From positions 1 to 64,000 of the forward strand of contig JAKSQO010000013.1 of assembly GCA_024404095.1 (NCBI GenBank): a DNA stretch of 64,000 nucleotides, written 5' to 3'. Below the pieces are notes generated by a model. It was not told the origin of the DNA and made no database searches. It saw nothing but the letters and a program-made list of their open reading frames with translations. This DNA is from Clostridia bacterium. GTDB taxonomy: Bacteria; Bacillota; Clostridia; Oscillospirales; Acutalibacteraceae. Positions 15,680 through 24,633 of the stretch are shown here, piece after piece (the stretch's first letter is position 1; each line of letters starts with the position of its first letter). The position numbers and the translations under genes are program-made.

Positions 15680-17971
15680 TTATCCGTTTGCACGCTCAAT
15701 GTCCAGAATACCGTTTATCTTAGAAATTCTCGACATAACGCCCTGAAGATGCTCGGTGCCGTTGACACCGATTGTCAGCTCAATTATTGCGCGCCTGTCT
15801 TTTTTTGTTTTTGAATTGATGCCGTAAATCATAACACGCATATCGGCAATGGTTTTTGATATATCAGCCATAAGTCCAACTCGGTCAAGGCAGACAAGAC
15901 TAAGCGTTGCTGTAAAGTCCTCCTTGATATCGGTATCCCAGCCTGCGTTTATCCAGCGTTCAGGCTCATCCGCAAGCTCAATAACCTTAGGCACATTCGG
16001 GCAGTCACGCTTGTGAATTGATACACCGTGACCGCGCGTAATAAATCCGATTATACTGTCACCGGGCAAAGGCGAGCAGCATTTTGAAAGCTTGATAAGG
16101 CAGTTATCAATTCCCTCAATAACAACGCCGTCCTTGCTTTTGGATTTTTTCTGAGGCTTCTTTGTAACCTTGATGACATCCTCTTCTTTTTTCTCAGGCT
16201 GTTTGTATAACTTAACATACTCATCCTTGATGTGAGGCATCATCCTGTTGAGAGAAACACCGCCGTATCCGATAGCGGCATAGAAATCATCCGAATTCGC
16301 GAAACGCTGACGCTGAGCGATTTCCGCAACAAACTTTTCCGTATCGTCATCAGAAAGACGGATAAAGTTTCGTCTGAACTCACGCTCAACCTCAAGCTTG
16401 CCCTCAAGTATATTTTCTTCACGGCGCTCCTTTTTGTACCACGAACGTATTTTATTTCGTGCGCCGCTTGTTTTAACAAATTTAAGCCAGTCACGGCTCG
16501 GTCCCTTGCCCTGCTGTGACGATGTGATAATCTCAACAATTTCGCCCGTCTTGACAACATAGTCAATCGGCACAATTCTTCCGTCAACCTTTGCTCCAGT
16601 CATTCTGTTGCCGACGGCGGAGTGAATCGCATAAGCAAAGTCAACAACCGTTGCGCCTGCCGGCAGGCTGATAACAGAGCCCTTCGGAGTGAATACAAAC
16701 ACTTCCTCCTGCACAAGGTCTGTTTTAATTGTATTGACAATGTCCTCGGGATTTTCGGTAACATTCTGAGCTTCAAGAAGCTGACGAATCCACGCAAACT
16801 TTTCCTCAAACTTCTGTTTACCGCTCATTCCGAGCTTGTATTTCCAATGAGCCGCAACACCGTATTCAGCTGTGCGGTGCATTTCCCATGTTCTTATCTG
16901 AACCTCAAACGGTATCCCTCTGTCACCGATAACCGTAGTATGAAGCGACTGGTACATATTCGCTTTCGGCGTTGAAATGTAGTCCTTAAATCTGCCGGGA
17001 ATTGACTTGAACATATCGTGAATAACACCGAGACAGTTATAGCAGTCGACAACATCGTCAACAATAATTCTGACGGCATAGATATCATAGATTTCATCAA
17101 ACGATTTACCCTGCATATACATCTTTCGGTATATACCGTGAACCGATTTGATTCGACCCGAAATACTGCAATTCGGTACAATCAGGCTGATTCTTTCGCT
17201 GATTTTATTCTGTATATTTTCAAGGTATTCCTTGCGCTTGGACTGCTGATTCTCAAGCAGATTTTTAATTTCCTTATACGCTACGGGATCAAGATAGCTG
17301 ATTGCAAGATCCTCAAGCTCCTCCTTAACACCTCGGATACCGAGTCGGTGAGCAATCGGAGCATAAATTTCAAGAGTTTCCTGAGCTTTTTCACGTCTTT
17401 TATACGGTTTCATAAAAGCCAGTGTTCTCATATTATGAATTCTGTCGGCAAGCTTGATAATGATAACACGGATATCCTTTGACATCGCCATCAGCATCTT
17501 GCGCACATTTTCAGCCTGCTGTTCCTCCTTCGTTGAAAGGGGCACCTTGCCCAGCTTGGTAACACCCTCGACAAGCTCCGCAACAGCTTCACCGAAGATG
17601 TTCTTTATATCGTCCTTTGTTATCGGAGTGTCCTCAACCACATCATGAAGCAATGCGGCTGTCATTGATTCGGCGTCCATACCGAGATTAAGAAGTATCA
17701 GCGCAACCTCAACAGGGTGAACGATATACGGCTCTCCCGAGTGTCGGAACTGTCCTGCGTGAGCATCAGACGCCATCTCATATGCTCTATCAAGCATTTC
17801 AAGCTCATCCGAATTCATATGAGCCTGCGCAAGATTACGCAAATCTGCAAACAGCGCCTCGGGGGATTTTTTGCTCAACTGCTCTTTGAGGGTCGCCTCA
17901 TCAATAACATCCTCCTCGGGGATATTATCAAAGCTCGGCATTATTATTTTTTTTGATTTTTCTTCTGACAT
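15680..17971 (-). CDS. rel: Bifunctional (p)ppGpp synthetase/hydrolase Rel
   Basis: About 763 residues. Domain order is HD hydrolase (FRHSGEPYIVHPVEVA, HDVVEDTP near residue 111), RelA/SpoT synthetase (YDIYAVRI, PGRFKDYISTPK near 329-340, YQSLHTTV), TGS (VFVFTPKGSVISLP), zinc-finger/helical (SKCCSPLPGDSIIGF) and C-terminal ACT (LSLVCLDRVGLMADISK). The RFKD motif in the synthetase matches bifunctional Rel enzymes rather than monofunctional RelA (ExDD). It makes and degrades the stringent-response alarmone on starved ribosomes. I take the ATG at 17971, 6 bases after a ggtga site; an ATG two codons earlier (17977) is the alternative. Confidence 0.96.
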   Translation of the reverse strand: MSEEKSKKIIMPSFDNIPEEDVIDEATLKEQLSKKSPEALFADLRNLAQAHMNSDELEMLDRAYEMASDAHAGQFRHSGEPYIVHPVEVALILLNLGMDAESMTAALLHDVVEDTPITKDDIKNIFGEAVAELVEGVTKLGKVPLSTKEEQQAENVRKMLMAMSKDIRVIIIKLADRIHNMRTLAFMKPYKRREKAQETLEIYAPIAHRLGIRGVKEELEDLAISYLDPVAYKEIKNLLENQQSKRKEYLENIQNKISERISLIVPNCSISGRIKSVHGIYRKMYMQGKSFDEIYDIYAVRIIVDDVVDCYNCLGVIHDMFKSIPGRFKDYISTPKANMYQSLHTTVIGDRGIPFEVQIRTWEMHRTAEYGVAAHWKYKLGMSGKQKFEEKFAWIRQLLEAQNVTENPEDIVNTIKTDLVQEEVFVFTPKGSVISLPAGATVVDFAYAIHSAVGNRMTGAKVDGRIVPIDYVVKTGEIVEIITSSQQGKGPSRDWLKFVKTSGARNKIRSWYKKERREENILEGKLEVEREFRRNFIRLSDDDTEKFVAEIAQRQRFANSDDFYAAIGYGGVSLNRMMPHIKDEYVKLYKQPEKKEEDVIKVTKKPQKKSKSKDGVVIEGIDNCLIKLSKCCSPLPGDSIIGFITRGHGVSIHKRDCPNVPKVIELADEPERWINAGWDTDIKEDFTATLSLVCLDRVGLMADISKTIADMRVMIYGINSKTKKDRRAIIELTIGVNGTEHLQGVMSRISKINGILDIERANG

Positions 17972-18012
17972 TTTCATTCACCGTTTCGGTATATTTTATG
18001 TCCGCGCGTCAC

Positions 18013-18036
18013 AAATAAAAACGCGCTAAGCGTTTA
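18013..18036 (-). terminator. short hairpin between recJ and rel
   Basis: On the minus strand AAACGC-TTAGC-GCGTTT is followed by TTATT and starts at the recJ stop codon. The stem is only 6 bp, so it is at best a leaky terminator. Confidence 0.4.
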
Positions 18037-20061
18037 GACTTCCGCTGTCTTTATTTTTTCAAAAACAGGTGCATCCTCAAGATTAACCTTAGTGCTTACC
18101 TCGGGAAGTGTAAGTCCGCCGTTCTCATCACGAATAACCGTTCCGAGTTCAAGCAATGCCTGTACGGCAATACAAACCTTTGCGTAATCCGCAGCCGGAA
18201 GCCCGAGGCGATAGCAAAGCATCTCATTGTCAAAATGCCATCTGTCGTGATTTCTTATGTATTTATACACCCCTGCAATAAAGCTTCTGTCAGGTGTGAT
18301 GCCTGAAAAGCTGCCTTTTCTTCCGCCCATCAGCCTTTCAAACATACGCATTGAGCCGAGCAGCTCATCTTCGTTTACATTGTGCAGCTTTATATTTTTA
18401 ACAAGCACGCTTACTCTGAGCTGACCCATATAATCATTCGGCTCAAAGCTTGCGGCAACATCAACAACATCACCGATTTCATACGGGCATTCGGCTTTTG
18501 TCATGCGGAATTTAAGTGCCGCAAGGGTAATTCCTTCACGCTTCAAGCCGAATCTCAGATGCTTTCCGCCGCCTATCGGAGTAATCTCCGTAACTGTCAT
18601 ATTATAAAGACCGAACACAGGCTGCGGATTGCCAGCACCGAAAGGCTCTAACATTTCGATAGTGCTGAGCAAATCAACATCCACACATTTCGGGTTGATT
18701 TTAAAATCTATATTCTGCGTCGGGAACGGCATTTCGATTCCATCGGCATAATTATTTACAGCTTTTCTGAATTCGTCAATTCTGTCACTTTCAAGACCCA
18801 GACCTGCGGCAAGCGTATGTCCGCCGTAATGTGTCAGACAGTCAGCGCAGCAGCAAAGAGCGTCATAAAGGTTAAAGCCGTCAATACTTCTGCCCGAGCC
18901 CTTTGCGTTTTCACCGTCAACGGTAATCACAATCGACGGCTTGCCGTAAAGCTCGGTAAGCCTTGAAGCGACAATACCTATAACACCGTCATGCCATCCG
19001 TCACCGCTGACAACAAGCACATTGTCAAACTGCCATTGAGGATTTGAATTTATCTGTCCGACAGCTTCGGTAAGTATATCCTGCTCTATTCTCTGACGTT
19101 CCGCATTATCGTTATTTATCTCATTTGCAAGCTCGAGAGCTTCGTCAAAATCATCACATAAAAGAAGCTGAATAGCTCTCTCCGCCGAGCCGATTCGACC
19201 TGCGGCATTGATTCTCGGAGAGAGTCCGAACGCAACATTGCCCGATTTTATCGTTTTATCGCTAAGCCCCGCAACCTCTATAAGAGCCTGCAAGCCCACT
19301 CTGTCAGAATCGGCAATCAGCTCCACTCCCCTGCGGACTATTTCACGGTTTTCGCTGTAAAGCGGCATAACGTCGGCAATTGTTCCGATTGCGGCAAGGT
19401 CGAGAAAGCTCTCCGTAACATCGTTCTCCTCGCCCTCAAGCGCACATATCAATTTATATGCAACACCGACGCCTGCATAGTCCTTAAATTCAAGACGACA
19501 GTCCTCACGATGAGGGTCAACAACCGCAACAGCTTCGGGAAGTGTGTCACCGGGAAGATGATGGTCTGTGACTATCATATCCATTTCAAGCTGTTTTATA
19601 TACTCAGCCTCTTCGACCGCGCTGATTCCGTTATCAACCGTGATTATCAGCTTTGCGCCCATTCGGCTCATCTTGTCAATAGCTTCATAGTTAAGACCGT
19701 AACCGTCTGTGTGCCGGTTCGGCACGCTGTAAACAACATCCGCCCCCTGCATTTCAAGATAAGAATACAGAAGTGTTGTAGCCGTAACGCCGTCGCAGTC
19801 ATAGTCACCGTAAACGGCAATGCGTTCAAAGTTATCAAGTGCCTTTCTGATACGCATAACAGCAGGATACATATCGGGAAAATCCATCGGATCCGCTGTC
19901 TGTGCCTGCGAAAAGCCGAAAAATCTTTCGGCATCCTCAACCGAATTTATTCCTCTTGCGGAGGCAAGAAGTGCAGCATACGGGCTGATATTCAGATTTT
20001 CCGCGACAGCTATCGCCTTTTCTTTATTGAAGCTTTTTACAATCCATTTTTTCCTGCTCAT
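18034..20061 (-). CDS. recJ: Single-stranded-DNA-specific exonuclease RecJ
   Basis: 675 residues of the DHH phosphoesterase family; a 5'-3' single-strand exonuclease in recombination and mismatch repair. The DHH core shows IAVYGDYDCDGVTATT (near residues 81-97), TVDNGISAVEEA and MIVTDHHLPGDTLP (DHH at 166-168). DHHA1 follows with GGHTLAAGLGLE, and an OB domain and C-terminal extension close the protein. The start ATG has an aaggggtga ribosome binding site. It is downstream of a glycosyltransferase gene by 23 bases and upstream of rel, the common recJ-rel arrangement. Confidence 0.95.
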   Translation of the reverse strand: MSRKKWIVKSFNKEKAIAVAENLNISPYAALLASARGINSVEDAERFFGFSQAQTADPMDFPDMYPAVMRIRKALDNFERIAVYGDYDCDGVTATTLLYSYLEMQGADVVYSVPNRHTDGYGLNYEAIDKMSRMGAKLIITVDNGISAVEEAEYIKQLEMDMIVTDHHLPGDTLPEAVAVVDPHREDCRLEFKDYAGVGVAYKLICALEGEENDVTESFLDLAAIGTIADVMPLYSENREIVRRGVELIADSDRVGLQALIEVAGLSDKTIKSGNVAFGLSPRINAAGRIGSAERAIQLLLCDDFDEALELANEINNDNAERQRIEQDILTEAVGQINSNPQWQFDNVLVVSGDGWHDGVIGIVASRLTELYGKPSIVITVDGENAKGSGRSIDGFNLYDALCCCADCLTHYGGHTLAAGLGLESDRIDEFRKAVNNYADGIEMPFPTQNIDFKINPKCVDVDLLSTIEMLEPFGAGNPQPVFGLYNMTVTEITPIGGGKHLRFGLKREGITLAALKFRMTKAECPYEIGDVVDVAASFEPNDYMGQLRVSVLVKNIKLHNVNEDELLGSMRMFERLMGGRKGSFSGITPDRSFIAGVYKYIRNHDRWHFDNEMLCYRLGLPAADYAKVCIAVQALLELGTVIRDENGGLTLPEVSTKVNLEDAPVFEKIKTAEV

Positions 20062-20084
20062 ATGCTCACCCCTTTCTGAATTTT

Positions 20085-21200
20085 TTATTTATCGTATATT
20101 TCTTCAAGCTGTTCTACTGTATAGTTGATATCAAATTTTCTGATTTTTTCGCTGTCGGCTTTCATTTCAGCAGAATCAAGCAATGCGCTCATCTTCTCTG
20201 CCCAATCCTTTGCAGACTTTTCAAGTGAATAGAAATCAATAAGCCCAACATCCGCTGTCGGTGATACAACATCCGATACAAGGCACTTAAGTCCTGCCGC
20301 CTGTGCTTCCACAAGCGAGAACGGAAGCCCCTCAAACAACGACGGCATAAAGAAGCAGTCACAGCAATTAAGTATCTGCGGCACATCCGTGCGAACGCCC
20401 GTAAATATTACTGTATCTTCAAGCCCGAGATTTTTTGCTTTGTTCTTAATCTCATCCTCAAGCTCACCTGTTCCGACCCATATGTACTGAAAATCGGAGC
20501 GGATTTTTTTCAGCTCGCTGATAACATCGAGTGCAAAAGATGGATTTTTCTGTGTTGAAAGTCTGCCGACCGAAACAATCTTCTTTTCTTCTTCTGCGCC
20601 AAGCTGCTTCGCATATTCAGCAGAATTAAAGCTGCCGGGCATAACAAATCTGTCAAGATTTACTCCGTTATAAATCAAAGTTGAACTGCGTTTTCCGTAA
20701 AAGTATTCGCTCGCAAGCTCGGAACACGAAACCAAATCCGTAGAGCTGTGCAGAATTGAAGATTTCATAATCTTTACATACAGCTTCTGTATTATTTTTT
20801 TCAATCCCGCAAATCTTCCTGTCGGAAGATACTGACTTTTTGAATTGTGAGCGTGACAGATTCTCTTTTTTACTCCTGCTTTTTTTGCAAGGAAAAGAGT
20901 GATACCGTTGAGCAAGTCCATATTCGAATGAACGATATCATAATCACCGCATTCAAGCTCTTTTTTCACGTTTTTTATATATGCAATTTTCTTTCCTATC
21001 GAATCCATATCACCTGCGTTGATAATACGGATACCTAAATCACGCACGGTCTGCTCGTGAAGTGACGGAACGCCCTCGTCAATAGCAATCAGAACCGTAA
21101 CGTCATACTTTTTAAGGTTCAGCTTGCCGAGAACATTGACAAGAAATGTTTCAATTCCGTTTGCGCTGAGTCCGTGTGAGAAATACAGTATTTTTTTCAC
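20085..21200 (-). CDS. Family 4-type glycosyltransferase (GT-B fold)
   Basis: 371 residues. The GT-B fold starts with MKKILYFSHGLSANGIETFL (glycine-rich acceptor loop) and has the nucleotide-sugar half with VSVGRLSTQKNPSFALDV and the catalytic-region EGLPFSLVEAQAAGL (E-x7-E). It would transfer a sugar from an NDP-sugar to a cell-surface glycan or lipid. The start is GTG with an aggag site 8 bases upstream. It follows the GPH symporter gene by 18 bases and precedes recJ by 23. Donor and acceptor are unknown. A second glycosyltransferase of the same broad type is at 47.9 kb. Confidence 0.88.
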   Translation of the reverse strand: MKKILYFSHGLSANGIETFLVNVLGKLNLKKYDVTVLIAIDEGVPSLHEQTVRDLGIRIINAGDMDSIGKKIAYIKNVKKELECGDYDIVHSNMDLLNGITLFLAKKAGVKKRICHAHNSKSQYLPTGRFAGLKKIIQKLYVKIMKSSILHSSTDLVSCSELASEYFYGKRSSTLIYNGVNLDRFVMPGSFNSAEYAKQLGAEEEKKIVSVGRLSTQKNPSFALDVISELKKIRSDFQYIWVGTGELEDEIKNKAKNLGLEDTVIFTGVRTDVPQILNCCDCFFMPSLFEGLPFSLVEAQAAGLKCLVSDVVSPTADVGLIDFYSLEKSAKDWAEKMSALLDSAEMKADSEKIRKFDINYTVEQLEEIYDK

Positions 21201-21218
21201 AGAATCAACTCCTGAAAA

Positions 21219-22637
21219 TTATGCTTCTTCTGAATGTTTCTTTGATACAGTTTCAAGAATTTCTGTCTTGAAGCTTCCGTAAATCTTATATTTCTTTGAA
21301 AAGATAACGAGTGAGATAAGAAGGAATACAGGCGGAATAATAAACATAAGCGCAGATATCGCATTCTTTGATGCCTGTGTCTGAACAACAGCCGCTGAAC
21401 CCGATGTAACAACCTGATACTTTGTGATTCCGAATGAAGCATACATAATAATGCTCTGAACTGTATATGCCATCTTCTGAAGGAAGCCCTTCATTGAGAA
21501 TGTAAGGCTCTGATTTCTTGTGCCGAGCTTGAATTCACCGTAGTCAACAACATCAGAAAGCATAACCGTCTGATTTACAAACATACTTCCGATACCGATT
21601 GAAGCGATAAGATAGCACACACCGAGTCCGTAGATATTTCCGCCGAAGCCGTAGCCTACAATCGCCATACCGATATAGCCTGCGGATGCAACTGAAAGTG
21701 AAAGCTTATATGTTGAGCGGTTTGTCATATTAAACTTTGAGCAAATCGGGATAACAAGAATACCGAGAACCGAACCGATTGCGCCGAAGGTGTAGAACAC
21801 AGACTGATTGCCCCAGATGTTTGCAACCGACTTGAAGTAATAGTTGCTGATACCAGAGGTCATATAGTAGCCTGCGTTTGAAATCATGGCAAAGAGCATA
21901 AAAACAAGAAGCTGGTCGTTGTTTTTGATAACGTACATTGCTTTTTTGAAAGAGAACTTCTCCCCTGCGTGGACAACATTTCTTTCCTTAGTTGAAAGGA
22001 CGCTGACAGCCGCAAAGACAATAAGCAGAATTGCGCAGACAAATGCCCATCTGCCGAGGCCGCTCTTGATATCGTTTGAAGACATATCCTCAAGGCTGCT
22101 TTCAGCCGACTTGCTGAGCAAAGCAACCATAGGAACTGTAAGAATACCGATTATTCCCTGACCGAGACCCGAGAAGGCTCTCGCAACGGTAGAAATAAGA
22201 TTTCTGTCTTTTTCCTCGCTCGCAAAAGAGGGAATCATTGACCAGTACGGAATGTCTGCAAGTGTATTCGTCATACCCCATAGAACATAGAAAACAGCTA
22301 CATAGACATAAACCGCCTTTGAGCCTGCGACAGCACCGGGGGTGTTAAACATAAGAATAAGAACAATTGCGTTAAGAATTGCGCCGCGAAGAATCCACGG
22401 TCTGTACTTACCCATTCTGTGATTCGAGATATCAACAAGTGAGCCCATCATCGGGTCATTGATACCGTCCCACAGTCTTGCAAGCGGTGTGAGAATGAGC
22501 AGGAACCACGGGCTGATTCCGAGCGCATCAGTAAGATAAATTGAAAGGTACGAATAGAAAAGTCCGTAGCTCAAATCAAGTCCGATTGCACCTGCACCGT
22601 AGCCGAGCTTTTCTTTTAAAGGCAGCTTTTTATCCAC
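21219..22637 (-). CDS. GPH-family sugar:cation symporter (MFS, MelB-like)
   Basis: 472 residues with about 12 membrane helices. The N-terminus KLPLKEKLGYGAGAIGLDLS and the loop TPLARLWDGINDPMMGSLVD, followed by GKYRPWIL, are hallmarks of the glycoside-pentoside-hexuronide:cation symporters (MelB, XynP, LacS core). No C-terminal EIIA-like domain is present. It would import a glycoside or oligosaccharide with H+ or Na+. I place the start at the GTG at 22637, with gaagg 7 bases upstream; the frame extends 20 codons further into the promoter. Next to a sialidase and dockerin protein, a host-glycan sugar is a plausible substrate. Confidence 0.9.
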   Translation of the reverse strand: MDKKLPLKEKLGYGAGAIGLDLSYGLFYSYLSIYLTDALGISPWFLLILTPLARLWDGINDPMMGSLVDISNHRMGKYRPWILRGAILNAIVLILMFNTPGAVAGSKAVYVYVAVFYVLWGMTNTLADIPYWSMIPSFASEEKDRNLISTVARAFSGLGQGIIGILTVPMVALLSKSAESSLEDMSSNDIKSGLGRWAFVCAILLIVFAAVSVLSTKERNVVHAGEKFSFKKAMYVIKNNDQLLVFMLFAMISNAGYYMTSGISNYYFKSVANIWGNQSVFYTFGAIGSVLGILVIPICSKFNMTNRSTYKLSLSVASAGYIGMAIVGYGFGGNIYGLGVCYLIASIGIGSMFVNQTVMLSDVVDYGEFKLGTRNQSLTFSMKGFLQKMAYTVQSIIMYASFGITKYQVVTSGSAAVVQTQASKNAISALMFIIPPVFLLISLVIFSKKYKIYGSFKTEILETVSKKHSEEA

Positions 22638-22677
22638 AAAAAAACCTTCTTTCAATAGTATTCCAGTATATTTTGAT

Positions 22678-22706
22678 ATTGTAACATATAAATTCATTTT
22701 TTACAA
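22678..22706 (-). promoter_or_regulatory. promoter of the GPH symporter gene
   Basis: Minus-strand TTGTAA (22701-22706) and TACAAT (22678-22683) with a 17-base spacer, directly after the terminator of the upstream dockerin gene. Confidence 0.65.
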
Positions 22707-22707
22707 T

Positions 22708-22745
22708 AGAAAAAACGCACTCCATCAAAAAGTCGAAGTGCGTTT
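22708..22745 (-). terminator. terminator of the dockerin-protein gene
   Basis: Minus-strand stem AACGCACT / AGTGCGTT with a 15-base loop followed by TTTTTC. Confidence 0.8.
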
Positions 22746-22767
22746 ATATCTGTTTTTTTCTTTGTGA

Positions 22768-24558
22768 TTATGCTGTGTAACCGTCAATTACAATCTTGCC
22801 GATTGCAATCTGAAGAATATCAAGAGCGTCGCCTGAATTTATCAAACCGTCACCGTTTGTGTCAGCGTTGTAAAGAAGCTCCTGCGTTGTAAGCTCGTTC
22901 TTGATTTCAGTTGCATACTGAAGAACGATAAGTGCATCACTTGAATTAATCTGCTTATCGTAGTTGAGGTCGGGGAAAGACTTCGGAATAACAACATTTG
23001 TTCTCATTACTGCACGGCAGTCAACACATTCACTGTGCTTACGCCCTGTTTTGTATATTGTCGGTCTGACTTCGATTACCCAAATACCCTCAGTATGTCC
23101 AAAAGCAGGAATCTTTTCTTTTGTAATGTTTCCGCATGCAGAACAGATGCAGTTATAATATCCGTCTTTTGTGCAGGTTGCAGCCTTGCCGATTTCCTTT
23201 TTGATATCAGTATGACCACAATTAATGTTGAATGTAAGAATATAACCTTCGCCATAATCCTCGATACCTGCAACAAAAATCTTTGCAATACCGCGTTCGA
23301 TATTGTTTTTGTAAACAACCTTGTACTGTCTACCCTTGCTTACTCTCTCGCCACTTGTAAGCTTCACATTGACTGTCGGCTTAATTTCACTGCCTGTGTA
23401 CGTGAAATCGCTGTCACAGGTTGCTGTGCCGAGAGAAAGATCCTTAACCATAGCAGTATTTGCTGTAGGGAAGTTTTTCTCGATGTATGTCGGGAGATAC
23501 TTATTACCTTCAACAGTTGTGAAAACAAGTCCGCTGAAGCATCCGCTGAAAGCGTTGTCCGCAATGTTGGTTGTTCTCTTGGAGATTTTTACATTTGCAA
23601 GGCAGAAGCAATCAGCAAAAGCTGATGAACCGATTTTTGTAACGGTAAACGGAATATCAATACCCTCAAGGAATGAACACTCTTTAAAAGTATTATTCTC
23701 GATTGTTTCAAGACCGATAGGAAGTGTTACGCTCGCAAGGTTTGTGCATCCCGCAAATGCGCCTGCGCCGATTGTTTCAACAGAATCGGGAATTGTTATA
23801 GCTGTAATACCTGAACAGCCGTTAAACGCATTGGCACCTATGTACTTGAGTGAATCGGGAAGAACAACATTCTTAAGCTCTGCGTGTGACTTGAAAACAC
23901 TGTCGGCAATTCCGACAACAGGAAGACCGGCATACTGAGCCGGAATGGAAAGACTGTCAACTGTAATGCAATGGTAACCGATGATTTCATATGCCTTGCC
24001 GTCAGCTGTACGTTCAAAAACAAGGTCGTTTGCCGCAACCTTTTCAATTTCAAATGAACCGCTCTGAACAGTAAGATTCTTTACCATTGAAACATAGCCT
24101 GAGTTTGCAGCTGCCGTAACAGCAAGTGTAAGTGCAGATTTGCCTGCAGCAGCCTTTGTCTTTACATTAAAAACAATTGTTGCGAAAGTTCCTTTGAAAT
24201 CAAAATTGTTTGTACCGGCAATCGCCCAGAAAATTTTGCCGATCTGACTGTGATTTTCCGAAAAAGCCTTGCCGTTAACCTGAGCCTTAAGTGCCGTGTC
24301 AAGGTCTTTACCGCTGTCAACGCTGACAAGCTCAAGCTTCGTTGAATCATATGTAAGATTCATGTCAAGCGAAGCAAGTGTTTTGAGCTCTGAGGGGAAA
24401 TAAACAGTAGCTGTTACTTTCTCTCCCTGCAAATAGGATTCCTTATCAGTCTTTACTGCAATATTAGCTGTTGCAGCGAAGGGGCTGATTGCGAGAACGC
24501 CCATAACAAGAACAAGAGTAAGTACAACCGATACGATTTTCTTAAACATCTTATTCAT
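22768..24558 (-). CDS. Secreted cohesin-like / LRR_5 (BspA-type) / Cys-repeat / dockerin protein
   Basis: 596 residues. A signal peptide (to about residue 30) is followed by a ~130-residue domain (YLQGEKVTATVYF, LASLDMNLTYDSTKLELVSV, GTFATIVFNVKTKA) that looks like a cohesin fold. Next come about six BspA-type leucine-rich repeats (VVLPDSLKYIGANAFNGC, ITIPDSVETIGAGAFAGC), one or two Cys-repeat modules of the same kind as in the 2.1-kb protein (ATCTKDGYYNCICSACG), and a C-terminal type I dockerin with two Ca-binding loops (DLNYDKQINSSDALIVL; DTNGDGLINSGDALDIL). A dockerin implies docking to a cohesin-bearing scaffold. It has its own promoter and terminator and is likely an extracellular adhesion or matrix component. 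Confidence 0.85.
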   Translation of the reverse strand: MNKMFKKIVSVVLTLVLVMGVLAISPFAATANIAVKTDKESYLQGEKVTATVYFPSELKTLASLDMNLTYDSTKLELVSVDSGKDLDTALKAQVNGKAFSENHSQIGKIFWAIAGTNNFDFKGTFATIVFNVKTKAAAGKSALTLAVTAAANSGYVSMVKNLTVQSGSFEIEKVAANDLVFERTADGKAYEIIGYHCITVDSLSIPAQYAGLPVVGIADSVFKSHAELKNVVLPDSLKYIGANAFNGCSGITAITIPDSVETIGAGAFAGCTNLASVTLPIGLETIENNTFKECSFLEGIDIPFTVTKIGSSAFADCFCLANVKISKRTTNIADNAFSGCFSGLVFTTVEGNKYLPTYIEKNFPTANTAMVKDLSLGTATCDSDFTYTGSEIKPTVNVKLTSGERVSKGRQYKVVYKNNIERGIAKIFVAGIEDYGEGYILTFNINCGHTDIKKEIGKAATCTKDGYYNCICSACGNITKEKIPAFGHTEGIWVIEVRPTIYKTGRKHSECVDCRAVMRTNVVIPKSFPDLNYDKQINSSDALIVLQYATEIKNELTTQELLYNADTNGDGLINSGDALDILQIAIGKIVIDGYTA

Positions 24559-24591
24559 TCTGAATCACCTTCCTCTTAATTATACATTGTC

Positions 24592-24620
24592 ATTGTATAA
24601 TAACTATGCAAAAATGTCAA
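24592..24620 (-). promoter_or_regulatory. promoter of the dockerin-protein gene
   Basis: Minus-strand TTGACA (24615-24620) and TACAAT (24592-24597) with a 17-base spacer; the ribosome binding site aaggtga precedes the ATG at 24558. Confidence 0.75.
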
Positions 24621-24633
24621 ACCAAATATTTAA

